A DNA stretch of 5,754 nt, taken from the NCBI GenBank assembly GCA_023433585.1, contig JAEZCL010000004.1, forward strand, positions 1 through 5,754, read 5' to 3'. How positions within the stretch are numbered: the first letter of the stretch is position 1; the number at the start of each line of letters is the position of its first letter. The notes under the pieces are model-generated. The model saw only the letters and a list, made by a program, of their open reading frames with translations, ran no database searches and was not told the DNA's origin. A program made the translations under genes and the position numbers. Shown piece after piece: positions 1 through 5,132 of the stretch. The stretch comes from Pseudomonadota bacterium. GTDB lineage: Bacteria; Pseudomonadota; Alphaproteobacteria; Caulobacterales; Caulobacteraceae.

Positions 1-165
1 GCGCACCGGCGTGACCGAGAGCTCGAAGGCGTCGCCGCTGGACATCAGCGGCCTACCAGGGCGACGGCACGGACACCCTGATCATCCTCCACCGCTCGAA
101 CAACGCGGTGAACGGCGCCGTCGTCCAGGCGCCGCAGGCCGTCGTCGCTCGGCTCTGCGCGCGAG
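1..165 (+). pseudogene. Frameshifted 3' fragment of an unknown gene
   Basis: The left edge carries coding-like sequence that changes frame. From base 2 the frame reads RTGVTESSKASPLDISG up to about base 52. From base 54 the next frame continues as YQGDGTDTLIILHRSNN and on to about base 165, with almost every third codon position G or C. One extra base near 50-53 would explain the switch. I do not recognise the protein. After about base 165 codon use becomes irregular, and the frame runs on without a natural stop into the following repeat element. It is best read as the decayed end of a gene that begins left of the window. A sequencing error at the shift is the alternative. The small overlapping ORFs at 11-241 and 108-296 are the two halves of this frame change. 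Confidence 0.35.
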
Positions 166-235
166 CACGTCGACTGTCAGGGCACTTGGCAGGACACGCA
201 CACGGCGACGGCTCGGCACCGGGTCGGTGGCGCGG

Positions 236-339
236 GTGTAGGAACTCATCGGAGTTGTCCGGACACCGATGCTGTGACCTGTGGCGGGACAGGTAGGAGA
301 AACGGGCTGCGTCTCGCCTACCTGTCCGAATCCTCAGCG
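236..339 (+). repeat. 104-bp structured repeat element, copy 1 (full length)
   Basis: Full copy with head GTGTAGGAACTCATCGG, internal TGTCCGG at 256-262, TGACCT at 275-280 and tail CTGTCCGAATCCTCAGCG ending at 339. The hairpin arms are 287-304 and 310-327 with a 5-nt loop: 16 of 18 positions are Watson-Crick pairs, and the outer 11 bp (GGACAGGTAGG with CCTACCTGTCC) are perfect. A second small inverted repeat, CATCGG with CCGATG, lies in the head at 247-252 and 266-271 and is not kept in the other copies. The copy separates the left-edge gene fragment from the ATPase relic. There is no T-run after the stem, so it is not an ordinary intrinsic terminator. Confidence 0.9.
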
Positions 340-371
340 AGAGAGTCCGGGAAGCTCGTCACCGATGGCAC

Positions 372-665
372 CTACGGCTCGTTGGTTTGCCGCTGGATGT
401 AGTCGGCCATCAAGGGCACGGTGAAACCGAGGAAGCCACGACGGGGCGCGTAGATCAAGCCCTTCTTGATGAGCGCGTCGCGGGAGACGCTCAGGTCCGA
501 GGGCTTCTGCTTGCCCATCCGCGCGGCGAGGTCGGCCACGGGGCTCGGACCGGTGTCGACGGCCATCGCGGCCATGAGCTGCTTCTGCTGGGGTGTTGCG
601 CGTTCCCACCCGGAGGCGAACAGGCCGCAGTCCAGATGTCTGGCCGCATCAGTAGGGTTCAGGCT
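372..665 (-). pseudogene. C-terminal relic of an AAA+ ATPase with winged-helix end
   Basis: On the minus strand an open frame reads from about 665 down to a TAG at 372-374. It contains the segments ARHLDCGLFASGWERATP, QQKQLMAAMAVD, VADLAARMGKQ and KKGLIYAPRRGFLGFTVP, and ends in MADYIQRQTNEP. This pattern (a GLF..WERATP.Q..L..MA helix followed by a winged helix with LIKKGLIY and a beta-wing GF..FTVP..A.YI) matches the C-terminal end of the ORC1/Cdc6-like AAA+ ATP-binding proteins common in actinobacteria. That assignment is from memory of the family. The Walker A and B ATPase core is missing: upstream of about 665 the strand is antisense to the GrpB gene. The true ATPase stop is probably intact, 33 bp beyond element copy 1. 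Product function is lost. The ATG at 575 opens only the last 67 residues. Confidence 0.6.
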
Positions 666-1184
666 GTGCTCGTGCCCTACGACCCGTCATGGCCTGACCA
701 GTTCAGGGCCGCGGCTGAATCCCTCAAGCAGGTAGGCAACCCGCAGTGGACCGTCGAGCATATCGGATCCACCGCCATCCCGGGGCTGTCAGCCAAGCCG
801 ATCATCGACCTTGCTGTTCGCGTAGAGGACGCTCGCGACTTCCAGCGACACCGGCCAGCGTTGGAGCGCGATGGCTGGCGAACTGGCAGCAGCGTACGAA
901 CGCACGACGTGATGCTCCGCGAGCGGGATGGCACTCGGACTCACATCGCTCACTTCTTCGCCTCGGCGGTCTGGGGTGAGGTGAATCAGCGTCTCTTCCG
1001 CGACTGGCTGTTGGCGCATCCCACGGATGCCCTCCGCTACCAAGTGGTGAAGCGCCTGGCCGTCAAGGATGCTGCCGCCGGGCTCGGTGCGTACAACGCT
1101 GCGAAGACGACAATCGTGCAGGAACTAGTCGATCGCGCTCGGGCCGAGCGGGGTCTGCCCTCGGTGTCGGTCTCCGACAAGTAG
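636..1184 (+). CDS. GrpB-family nucleotidyltransferase-like protein
   Basis: Protein of 182 residues from ATG 636, the usual size for the GrpB family (UPF0157), which has a nucleotidyltransferase fold. Members occur alone or fused to dephospho-CoA kinase, and their substrate is mostly unknown. Visible motifs are VPYDPSWP (residues 13-20), the strongly conserved EHIGSTAIPGLSAKPIIDLAV (41-61, with the Gly-Ser pair and Asp58 expected at the active site), THIAHF (102-107), and the C-terminal helix FRDWLLAHP followed by LRYQVVKRLA and YNAAKT (121-157). The motif set is complete, so the enzyme is probably functional. The start is uncertain: family alignment favours the in-frame GTG at 666 (172 residues), which has AGGG about 8 nt upstream, while ATG 636 has no clear ribosome binding site and overlaps the ATPase relic on the other strand. 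It is the only intact gene between element copies 1 and 2 and is probably transcribed alone. Confidence 0.85.
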   Translation: MSGRISRVQAVLVPYDPSWPDQFRAAAESLKQVGNPQWTVEHIGSTAIPGLSAKPIIDLAVRVEDARDFQRHRPALERDGWRTGSSVRTHDVMLRERDGTRTHIAHFFASAVWGEVNQRLFRDWLLAHPTDALRYQVVKRLAVKDAAAGLGAYNAAKTTIVQELVDRARAERGLPSVSVSDK

Positions 1185-1223
1185 TCCGCACGCGTCCGCT
1201 CATGCCGCGATCTGGGTGGGCCG

Positions 1224-1660
1224 CTACCCGCGCAGCAAGTAGACGCGGTCACCTGCGGTGTCGTAGGTCACCGGGTCCGCTACCCGGCGCGGATGGGACG
1301 GCTTTCCGCCGTTGGCCTCGAGGTCGGTGCGGATGAGGCCAGCCCACCTGGCGACGTCGTCGGTGCGGTTGACGCGCCGGCGACCAGCTCGAGCAGGTTG
1401 TTCATCCTGCGCCGGTTCCGGAACGTCCACCGGCGCCGTGTTGGCATCTGCCGCACGGTCGCCAGCTTCGGTTCGATGGCACCACTCGCGTAGTGCGGCG
1501 GTCGGGAAGCCCGCCGGGCCGTCTGGGTCTTCATCGCCTTGTTCCAGTGCCGCGCCGAGCGCCGCGGTCGGGTAAGGGCTGCTGGTGGCCTCGGTGTAGA
1601 ACGCCTCCCACGCGACCATGCTGGTGAACGCCTCCGCCCGCAGCGTGCCGAGTGAACCGC
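1224..1660 (-). pseudogene. Decayed gene of unknown function
   Basis: The minus strand between the GrpB stop and the double element head has high-GC3, coding-like sequence. It contains the segments LRAEAFTSMVAWEAFYTEAT, GFPTAALREWCHRTEAG and a C-terminal end VARWAGLIRTDLEANGG to DRVYLLRG, then TAG at 1224-1226. Around 1375-1405 the better-looking frame switches: MNNLLELVAGA is in one frame and RRVNRTDDVARWAGL in another, as expected for a small indel. The frame extends through the element heads upstream (giving NEFLHP from the repeat itself), so no natural start is left. I do not recognise the family. It could be the C-terminal part of a longer gene cut by the element, or two joined fragments. 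In place of a functional gene, expect no product. Confidence 0.35.
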
Positions 1661-1664
1661 CCGG

Positions 1665-1684
1665 GTGTAGGAACTCATTGAGGG
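1665..1684 (+). repeat. Truncated element head (20 nt)
   Basis: GTGTAGGAACTCATTGAGGG matches positions 1-14 of the 104-bp element and then stops. The next base begins another head (copy 2). The two heads in tandem, 20 nt apart, suggest that a second copy joined inside the head of an older one, or that the rest of the older copy was lost by recombination. Confidence 0.7.
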
Positions 1685-1788
1685 GTGTAGGAGCTCGCGG
1701 AACTCGTCCGCCGCCCGACGCACCGACCTCGACGTGGACACCTCCCTGAGAACGCCGCCGTCTCACTGGTTCGTCGTCGACCAGAACA
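1685..1788 (+). repeat. 104-bp structured repeat element, copy 2 (tail damaged)
   Basis: The head GTGTAGGAGCTC, a GTCC core at the expected place (1707-1709), GACCT exactly at element positions 41-45 (1725-1729), GGACA at 52-56 (1736-1740) and CGTCTCAC at 75-82 (1759-1766) all fall in ungapped register with the other copies. From about position 83 (1767) the tail is lost: CTGTCCGAATCCTCAG is replaced by sequence that belongs to the TnsA-like fragment on the minus strand. The inner hairpin TGAGA/TCTCA remains and the outer arms no longer pair well. It is therefore an inactive or broken copy. Confidence 0.65.
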
Positions 1789-1939
1789 ACCCTGGGTAGT
1801 TCCGCTGACCCGCGTAGGACGGCGGGAGGCGCACCGGCATCCCCCACGCGACGTCGCGCAGGTCGATCTCCGGGAGGTCGGCCTCACGCTCGACACGCTC
1901 GGCTGTGACGTACGCGGCCCGAACCGCGCGCGGCTCCAC
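1763..1939 (-). pseudogene. TnsA-like transposase subunit, N-terminal fragment
   Basis: On the minus strand, a probable GTG start at 1937-1939 opens a 58-residue frame with stop TGA at 1763-1765. The segment WGMPVRLPPSYAGQRNYPGL followed by FWSTT closely resembles the N-terminus of actinobacterial TnsA-like endonucleases, where a Pro-rich SY.GQ..YPG..WS.T motif precedes a YES.LE..RL stretch. TnsA is the endonuclease that works with TnsB in Tn7-like transposition and cuts the 5' strands of the element. Here all catalytic residues (the Glu, Asp and Gln-x-Lys of the nuclease core) are missing, because the frame breaks into element copy 2 directly after STTNQ. The start lies about 90 bp inside a Tn7-like transposon end, the normal place for tnsA. 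The family call is from memory of such proteins. Confidence 0.5.
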
Positions 1940-1956
1940 GCGTCGAGCATCCCGCG

Positions 1957-2030
1957 TGGCCAACTCGGTGAGATTCGGACACGCCGTGGCCAACTCCGTG
2001 AGATTTGGCCAACTCGGATGAGATCCCACA
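1957..2030 (-). mobile_element. Tn7-like transposon end with three TnsB-type repeats
   Basis: Three direct repeats of TGGCCAACTCSGTGAGATT lie at 1957-1975, 1987-2005 and 2006-2025 (the last has one extra base, CGGATGAGATC). On the minus strand they read AATCTCACCGAGTTGGCCA, and the outermost stretch begins TGTGGGATCTCATCCGAG, ending exactly at 2030. A TGTGGG terminus followed by repeated ~20-bp sites, with a TnsA-like gene reading inward, is the known design of Tn7-family ends, where TnsB binds the repeats. The opposite end, tnsB, tnsC and target-selection genes are absent, so this is a solitary remnant. The repeats also translate as NLTELAT twice in an unused upstream extension of the tnsA frame. 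Confidence 0.55.
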
Positions 2031-2134
2031 TTGTAGGAACGCGCCAGACTTGTCCACCGTCCGATGTCGTGACCTGCGCCCTGACAGGAGCGTGAGACGG
2101 CCGCTGCCTCACCTTCGTGTCCGGATCCTCAGCG
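2031..2134 (+). repeat. 104-bp structured repeat element, copy 3 (full length)
   Basis: Starts directly at the Tn7-like end: the GGG that precedes TGTAGGAAC in other copies is replaced by the transposon terminus CACA plus one T. TGTCC is at 2051-2055, TGACCT at 2070-2075 and the tail TGTCCGGATCCTCAGCG at 2118-2134. The hairpin arms are 2082-2099 and 2105-2122, with mismatches at four positions and wobble pairs at two. Positions 59/85 carry A-T where copy 1 has T-A, a compensatory exchange. It sits 60 bp upstream of the coding frame that leads into the HAD hydrolase. Confidence 0.88.
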
Positions 2135-2194
2135 GTAGGCGCCCGGCGCGCCGTCCGCCGTCATGCTGATCATCGTGAGGAATGAAAGCCGCCT

Positions 2195-2596
2195 GTGCGC
2201 GTGCGACGCGTACTGGTCGCGGACTCGATCGGCCGCTACGTCGACAGGTCTTGGCGGCGCCGTCAGCTCGGAGCACTCGTGACGCCGTGGAAGCCACCTT
2301 TCGGCGGCTCGCTGCCCGCCGACCCATCGCTGGACGCCTTCCGCAATTCAGTCGCCCGTCTGATGTGCGGGAGCAGGACGGTCGGCTACATCGCCTTTCG
2401 GGCGGACCACTCGAGCCGTCTCGTGCGCGGCCACCTGTGGTGGCGTGAGTGGGCGATGCCGAAGGAGGTCGTCGAGTGGATGCAGACGATGGTCGACGGA
2501 TCCGACTCGGACGACGTCACGCAGATGAGCGACGGGATCATCGAGGATCCGGCGTACGACCAGGGCAGAGCGCGGGGCCTCGCTATCGTTCGGCCC
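2195..2596 (+). other. Coding-like in-frame extension upstream of the HAD gene
   Basis: A GTG at 2195, preceded by AGGAA 12 nt upstream and an in-frame TGA at 2183-2185, opens a frame that runs without a stop into the HAD hydrolase. This adds 134 residues. Codon use is strongly GC3-biased throughout, and segments such as VGYIAFRADHSSRLVRGHLW and EVVEWMQTMVDGSDSD look like protein rather than chance. I do not recognise a domain. It may be a real N-terminal domain fused to the HAD hydrolase, or the remains of a separate gene that happens to be in frame with it. HAD proteins of this type normally begin at the residue encoded at 2597, so a fusion by loss of a stop codon or by a module junction is possible. 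Confidence 0.35.
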
Positions 2597-3268
2597 ATGT
2601 ACCGCGGCCTCCTCCTCGACGTGTACGGCACGCTCGTGCACGAGGACGACGACTCACTGCAGGCGATCTGCGCCCACGTCGGGGAGCTCGCCGGTGTCGA
2701 GCCCGGCGCTGTGGCGAAGGAGTGGGGGCGTCGGTTCCAGGACGCCTGCCGCGCGGCCCACGGTGACGCGTTCCGTCTGCAGCGGGACCTCAACCGCGAG
2801 ACGCTCGCGGAGACGATGCGGCACTTCGACGTGCGGGGCGACGCGGAGGACCACTGTCGGCCTCAGTTCGACTTCTGGCGTAGCCCTGCGCTGTTCGCCG
2901 ACAGCCTGCCGTTCCTGCAGCAGGCCGGGGTGCCCGTCTGCGTGGTCTCCAACATCGACCGGGCAGACGTGCAGGCGGCGCTGGACCTGCACCGCCTGCC
3001 CGTGGACGCCGTCGTCACGAGCGAGGACGCCCGCGCCTACAAGCCTCGCCCCGAGCCCTTCGAGCTCGCCCTGCACACTCTGGGGCTGCAGGCCGACGAG
3101 GTCCTGCACGTGGGGGACTCGCCGTCTGCCGACATCGGCGGCGCCGGTGCGCTCGGAATGGACACGGCATGGATCAACCGCAAGGGCCGGCGTACCCCGG
3201 GGGGCTGCGAACCGACGTTCACGGCGGGTTCCCTCCACGGCCTGTCGGTGCAGCTGCATCTCTCGTAG
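2597..3268 (+). CDS. HAD-superfamily hydrolase (haloacid dehalogenase-like)
   Basis: From ATG 2597 the protein has 223 residues, a normal size for a soluble HAD phosphatase or dehalogenase with a helical cap. Motif I is LLLDVYGTLV (nucleophile Asp8). Motif II is VVSNID with Ser118. Motif III is the Lys149 of AYKPRPEPF, and motif IV is HVGDSPSADIGGA (Asp174, Asp179). The cap is the helical segment of about residues 20-95. In motif I the second Asp of typical phosphatases (DxD) is Tyr10, as in L-2-haloacid dehalogenases and in a group of uncharacterised HAD proteins, so the chemistry could be C-halogen or P-ester hydrolysis. The substrate cannot be told. There is no clear Shine-Dalgarno before 2597, and the frame is open to GTG 2195, so a 357-residue product is possible. 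It lies between element copy 3 and a truncated element head that starts 15 bp after its stop. Confidence 0.85.
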   Translation: MYRGLLLDVYGTLVHEDDDSLQAICAHVGELAGVEPGAVAKEWGRRFQDACRAAHGDAFRLQRDLNRETLAETMRHFDVRGDAEDHCRPQFDFWRSPALFADSLPFLQQAGVPVCVVSNIDRADVQAALDLHRLPVDAVVTSEDARAYKPRPEPFELALHTLGLQADEVLHVGDSPSADIGGAGALGMDTAWINRKGRRTPGGCEPTFTAGSLHGLSVQLHLS

Positions 3269-3283
3269 AGGGAACCGTCGGGG

Positions 3284-3309
3284 GTGGAGGAACTCGTGCG
3301 ACCTGTCGG
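3284..3309 (+). repeat. Truncated element head downstream of the HAD gene
   Basis: GTGGAGGAACTCGTGCG followed by TGTCGG at 3304-3309 matches element positions 1-26 in register, with GGG before it as in other copies. From about 3310 onward neither TGACCT nor the hairpin nor the tail is found. The copy is cut close to the TGTCCGG core. It marks the right boundary of the HAD module. Confidence 0.6.
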
Positions 3310-3458
3310 TTCGCGGGGCCATTGCTGATACACGCATGCCGTCCACCAAGACGGCGCCCACCGGGAGGGCCGGGTGTCTCAGTCCCGTGTCCACGACGCC
3401 AAGGGAGCGGTGATCGTCCAGCCCTGCGAGGAGTAGCCGATGGGCGTGCCACTCTGCG
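3310..3458. other. Spacer with possible gene remnant
   Basis: There is no convincing intact gene here. On the minus strand the frame contains a protein-like stretch, HRLLLAGLDDHRSLGVVDTG followed by LRHPALPVGAVLVDG, with fairly good codon use between about 3445 and 3325. It has no clear start, its 5' part would be antisense to the HEAT-repeat gene, and its other end runs into the truncated element head and then antisense to the HAD gene. It may be a small relic. I do not recognise it. Confidence 0.25.
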
Positions 3459-3965
3459 GTGGTGACCGACCAGTTCTCATGGGCGATGCACCTCATGCGT
3501 AGACACGACCCACAGGTGCAGGAGGGCGGGTTCAGCATTCTCGTCCCGATCGCGTTGGACGTGCTCCCCCGACTGGTCGAGGCCTACGAGGGAGAGTCCG
3601 ATCACGGGATTCGATGCTGGCTTCTCGAGCTCATCGGCCTCGCCAAGTCGGAGGACGCCCTGCCGATCCTGGCCAGGGAGATGCGCGACGACGACGAGTC
3701 GATCCGCGACTGGACCAGGCGAGGTCTCAACGAGTTGAACACCAAGGAGGCCCGGACGATCCTCTGGCGAGATGCGCAGGAGGGCGCTGGGCGAGCCGCC
3801 GACAGGACGGCGCGACCCGATGGCGATCCAGTAAGCGGACAGTCCCCGGCGCTCTCGCCTGGGCTGACGCGACGACAAGACGGTCGACGTCTGGCACACG
3901 GCTCGGCCACAGGCGTGGGACCTGGCCAACTGGAACGGTCGTTGAGCCCAGCGCTCCGACGGTGA
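3459..3965 (+). CDS. Small HEAT-repeat protein
   Basis: A GTG at 3459 (a second GTG follows at once at 3462) opens a 168-residue frame. Residues about 1-110 are a clean alpha-helical repeat protein: FSWAMHLMRRHDPQVQEGGF, IALDVLPRLVEAYEGESDHG, RCWLLELIGLAKSEDALPIL and RDWTRRGLNELNTKEA. The helix pairs with the LLELIGLAKSEDALPIL-type turn are typical of HEAT/PBS-lyase-like repeats, which serve as protein-binding scaffolds. The partner is unknown. After TILWRDAQEG (about residue 118) the sequence becomes Arg/Pro/Gly-rich without helical pattern. Related short proteins, as I recall them, end about there, so the last 50 residues are probably read-through of non-coding sequence after a lost stop codon. 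No membrane or signal segment is present. The ribosome binding site is weak: GAGGAG lies about 27 nt upstream. No neighbour shares its strand closely enough for an operon. Confidence 0.65.
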   Translation: MVTDQFSWAMHLMRRHDPQVQEGGFSILVPIALDVLPRLVEAYEGESDHGIRCWLLELIGLAKSEDALPILAREMRDDDESIRDWTRRGLNELNTKEARTILWRDAQEGAGRAADRTARPDGDPVSGQSPALSPGLTRRQDGRRLAHGSATGVGPGQLERSLSPALRR

Positions 3966-3992
3966 ACACCTACGCGAAGACGACAACCCGGA

Positions 3993-4096
3993 TGCAACCC
4001 CGACGTCGAACCTGTCCGGAGCCCGAGGCTCGGACCTGTAGGTGGACACGTAGGTGGGACGAGTTCCGTCTCATCTACCTGTCCGCATCCCCTGGG
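3993..4096 (+). repeat. 104-bp structured repeat element, copy 4 (head diverged)
   Basis: The head is not recognisable, but TGTCCGG (4013-4019), GACCT (4033-4037), the hairpin and CTGTCCGCATCC (4079-4090) all lie in exact ungapped register with copy 1. The arms 4044-4061 and 4067-4084 pair at 17 of 18 positions (15 Watson-Crick, 2 G-T), one of the two best-paired stems of the set although its sequence differs. The stem is thus kept while the head is lost. The stop codon of the minus-strand small ORF falls within the 3' arm (4071-4073). Confidence 0.75.
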
Positions 4097-4295
4097 AGAC
4101 CGAGAGCGAGCCGTCGGCGGCGGGTGCGCTCGCCGCTTCCGAGGCTCGGGCCGCGAGAGCCGCGACGATCCGGGTTTCGAGATCGGGTCCGTCCCACAGC
4201 TCCCAGGACTCGTACTGCTTCGCCGTCTCGACGTCGATCGGGGTCTCGACGCCGTCCTGCCGCACCGGGCGTACGCATGGGGTGTAGGAACTCAT
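4071..4295 (-). CDS. Small ORF between two element copies, unknown function
   Basis: A 74-residue minus-strand frame whose ATG (4293-4295) lies in the head of element copy 5, read in reverse as ATGAGTTCCTACACC, and whose TGA (4071-4073) lies in the hairpin of copy 4. The middle part has strongly GC-ended codons and a plausible amphipathic sequence: VETPIDVETAKQYESWELWD followed by LETRIVAALAARASEAAS. It is acidic and helical, with no signal peptide or membrane segment. I do not recognise the family. Only 185 bp separate the two elements, so this would be a very short one-gene module. The reverse-complement frame on the plus strand (4054-4287) is Ser/Arg-rich and less likely. No clear ribosome binding site is seen. 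It could be an intact small gene or the relic of a longer one. Confidence 0.35.
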   Translation of the reverse strand: MSSYTPCVRPVRQDGVETPIDVETAKQYESWELWDGPDLETRIVAALAARASEAASAPAADGSLSVSQGMRTGR

Positions 4296-4385
4296 CGGTC
4301 CCGTCCGGGCTGCGCAGCGCTGACGTGGGACCGGACAGCACAGTGAGACGATCGTCGTCTCACGAAGCTGTCCGAATCCTCAGTC
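4282..4385 (+). repeat. 104-bp structured repeat element, copy 5 (full length)
   Basis: Head GTGTAGGAACTCATCGG, GTCCGG core, TGACGT at 4321-4326 and tail CTGTCCGAATCCTCAG. The hairpin is bipartite: GGACAGC pairs with GCTGTCC, then a symmetric 3x3 internal loop, then GTGAGACGA pairs with TCGTCTCAC around a 3-nt loop (arms within 4333-4373). Position 58/86 is C-G here where the others have G-C, a compensatory change. A second stem is possible in the left half, CGGTCCC with GGGACCG (4297-4303 and 4327-4333). The stop codon of the histidine phosphatase gene lies in its tail. Confidence 0.9.
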
Positions 4386-5015
4386 AGATCCCGCAGGGGT
4401 CCGCGTTCCGTCGAGCAGGCTGGGGGTCTCACCGAGCGTCGTCATGCCACCGGTCGCGACGTGCACCCGGTAGACCACGCCTTGCGGGTGGTGGCCCGCC
4501 AGGGCGGTCCCGATGTCGACCCGTCGCAGGTGGTGCAGGAGCAGCCTGCCGATCATCTCGTGCGAGACCAGCAGAGGATGCCGCGCGCCGGACGATGCGA
4601 CGCGCGCCAGAGCGCGCGCTGCGCGCGGGGCGGCGTCCTCGTAGCTCTCGCCGCTCGGGAACCGCCAGCGGTACTTGTCGTCGCGGCGCCGGGCGAGCTC
4701 ACCGGGGAAGGCGTCGTCCATCTCCTGCGGCGTCATCCCGGCCATCGTGCCGTGGTGCAGCTCCGCGAGCTCGTCCACCGGGATGACGGGCAGCCCGAGC
4801 CGGTCACCGCACACCTGCGCGGTGGCTGCTGCCCGGCCTTGCGGGCTGCAGAAGACGGCGTCGACGGGCTCACCGGCGACGAGGTCTGCGACGGTTCGCG
4901 CCTGCGCCCACCCTTGAGTGGTGAGCGGCGTATCGAGCTGCCCCTGCCAGCGACCCTGCGTGTTCCCCTCCGTCTGGCCGTGCCGCGCCAGGTACACCGA
5001 CTGTAGGGGCCTCAT
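4380..5015 (-). CDS. Histidine phosphatase family protein (phosphoglycerate mutase-like)
   Basis: Protein of 211 residues with the full signature of the branch 1 histidine phosphatases (cofactor-dependent phosphoglycerate mutase superfamily). YLARHGQTEGN has the phospho-accepting His12 with Arg11. The second Arg is Arg61 in CSPQGRAAATA. The acid Glu85 is in ELAELHHGTMAG, and the second catalytic His152 is in LLVSHEMIGRLLL. Length and motif order are those of the GpmB/CobC-like broad-specificity phosphatases. The preferred substrate (sugar phosphate, nucleotide or alpha-ribazole phosphate) cannot be told. The protein is cytoplasmic, with no signal peptide. The ATG at 5013-5015 has no Shine-Dalgarno but sits 8 nt after a good extended -10 box, which suggests a leaderless transcript. 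The TGA (4380-4382) lies in the tail of element copy 5, and copy 6 lies 117 bp upstream, so the gene fills one module alone. Confidence 0.93.
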   Translation of the reverse strand: MRPLQSVYLARHGQTEGNTQGRWQGQLDTPLTTQGWAQARTVADLVAGEPVDAVFCSPQGRAAATAQVCGDRLGLPVIPVDELAELHHGTMAGMTPQEMDDAFPGELARRRDDKYRWRFPSGESYEDAAPRAARALARVASSGARHPLLVSHEMIGRLLLHHLRRVDIGTALAGHHPQGVVYRVHVATGGMTTLGETPSLLDGTRTPAGSD

Positions 5016-5023
5016 GGTGCGCG

Positions 5024-5032
5024 AGTATCGCA
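5024..5032 (-). promoter_or_regulatory. Probable extended -10 promoter of the histidine phosphatase gene
   Basis: Read on the minus strand, TGCGATACT (TGn followed by GATACT, four of six matches to TATAAT) ends 8 nt before the ATG at 5015. Transcription would then start at or within a base or two of the A of the ATG, which fits a leaderless mRNA, common in actinobacteria, and the absence of a ribosome binding site. No good -35 hexamer is visible 17 nt upstream. Confidence 0.35.
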
Positions 5033-5132
5033 GAGCCCGCCACGCGGTCCGAAGCCGAAGCGGCGCGCCGACGCCGAGGGCCTGCCGAGCCGGACCGAAG
5101 CCCGAGGGCCGCGAGAACTTGGGGAGGAGCGG

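Noticed and set aside
82..249. Minus-strand ORF of 55 residues starting at the ATG in the head of element copy 1
   Set aside because: It is Arg-rich with irregular codon use, and antisense to the better coding frame at 54-165. Only the start codon from the element made it noticeable.
287..327. Intrinsic terminator in the element hairpin
   Set aside because: There is no T-run on either side, and the copies also lie between divergent genes and upstream of genes.
2654..3538. 294-residue minus-strand ORF
   Set aside because: Most of it is antisense to the HAD gene, whose motifs are complete. Only a short stretch between 3325 and 3445 looks protein-like, and that is noted separately.
3614..4786. 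390-residue plus-strand ORF
   Set aside because: It is Arg/Ser/Pro-rich, has no recognisable motif, and overlaps the HEAT-repeat gene, two element copies and the histidine phosphatase antisense. It is a high-GC shadow frame.
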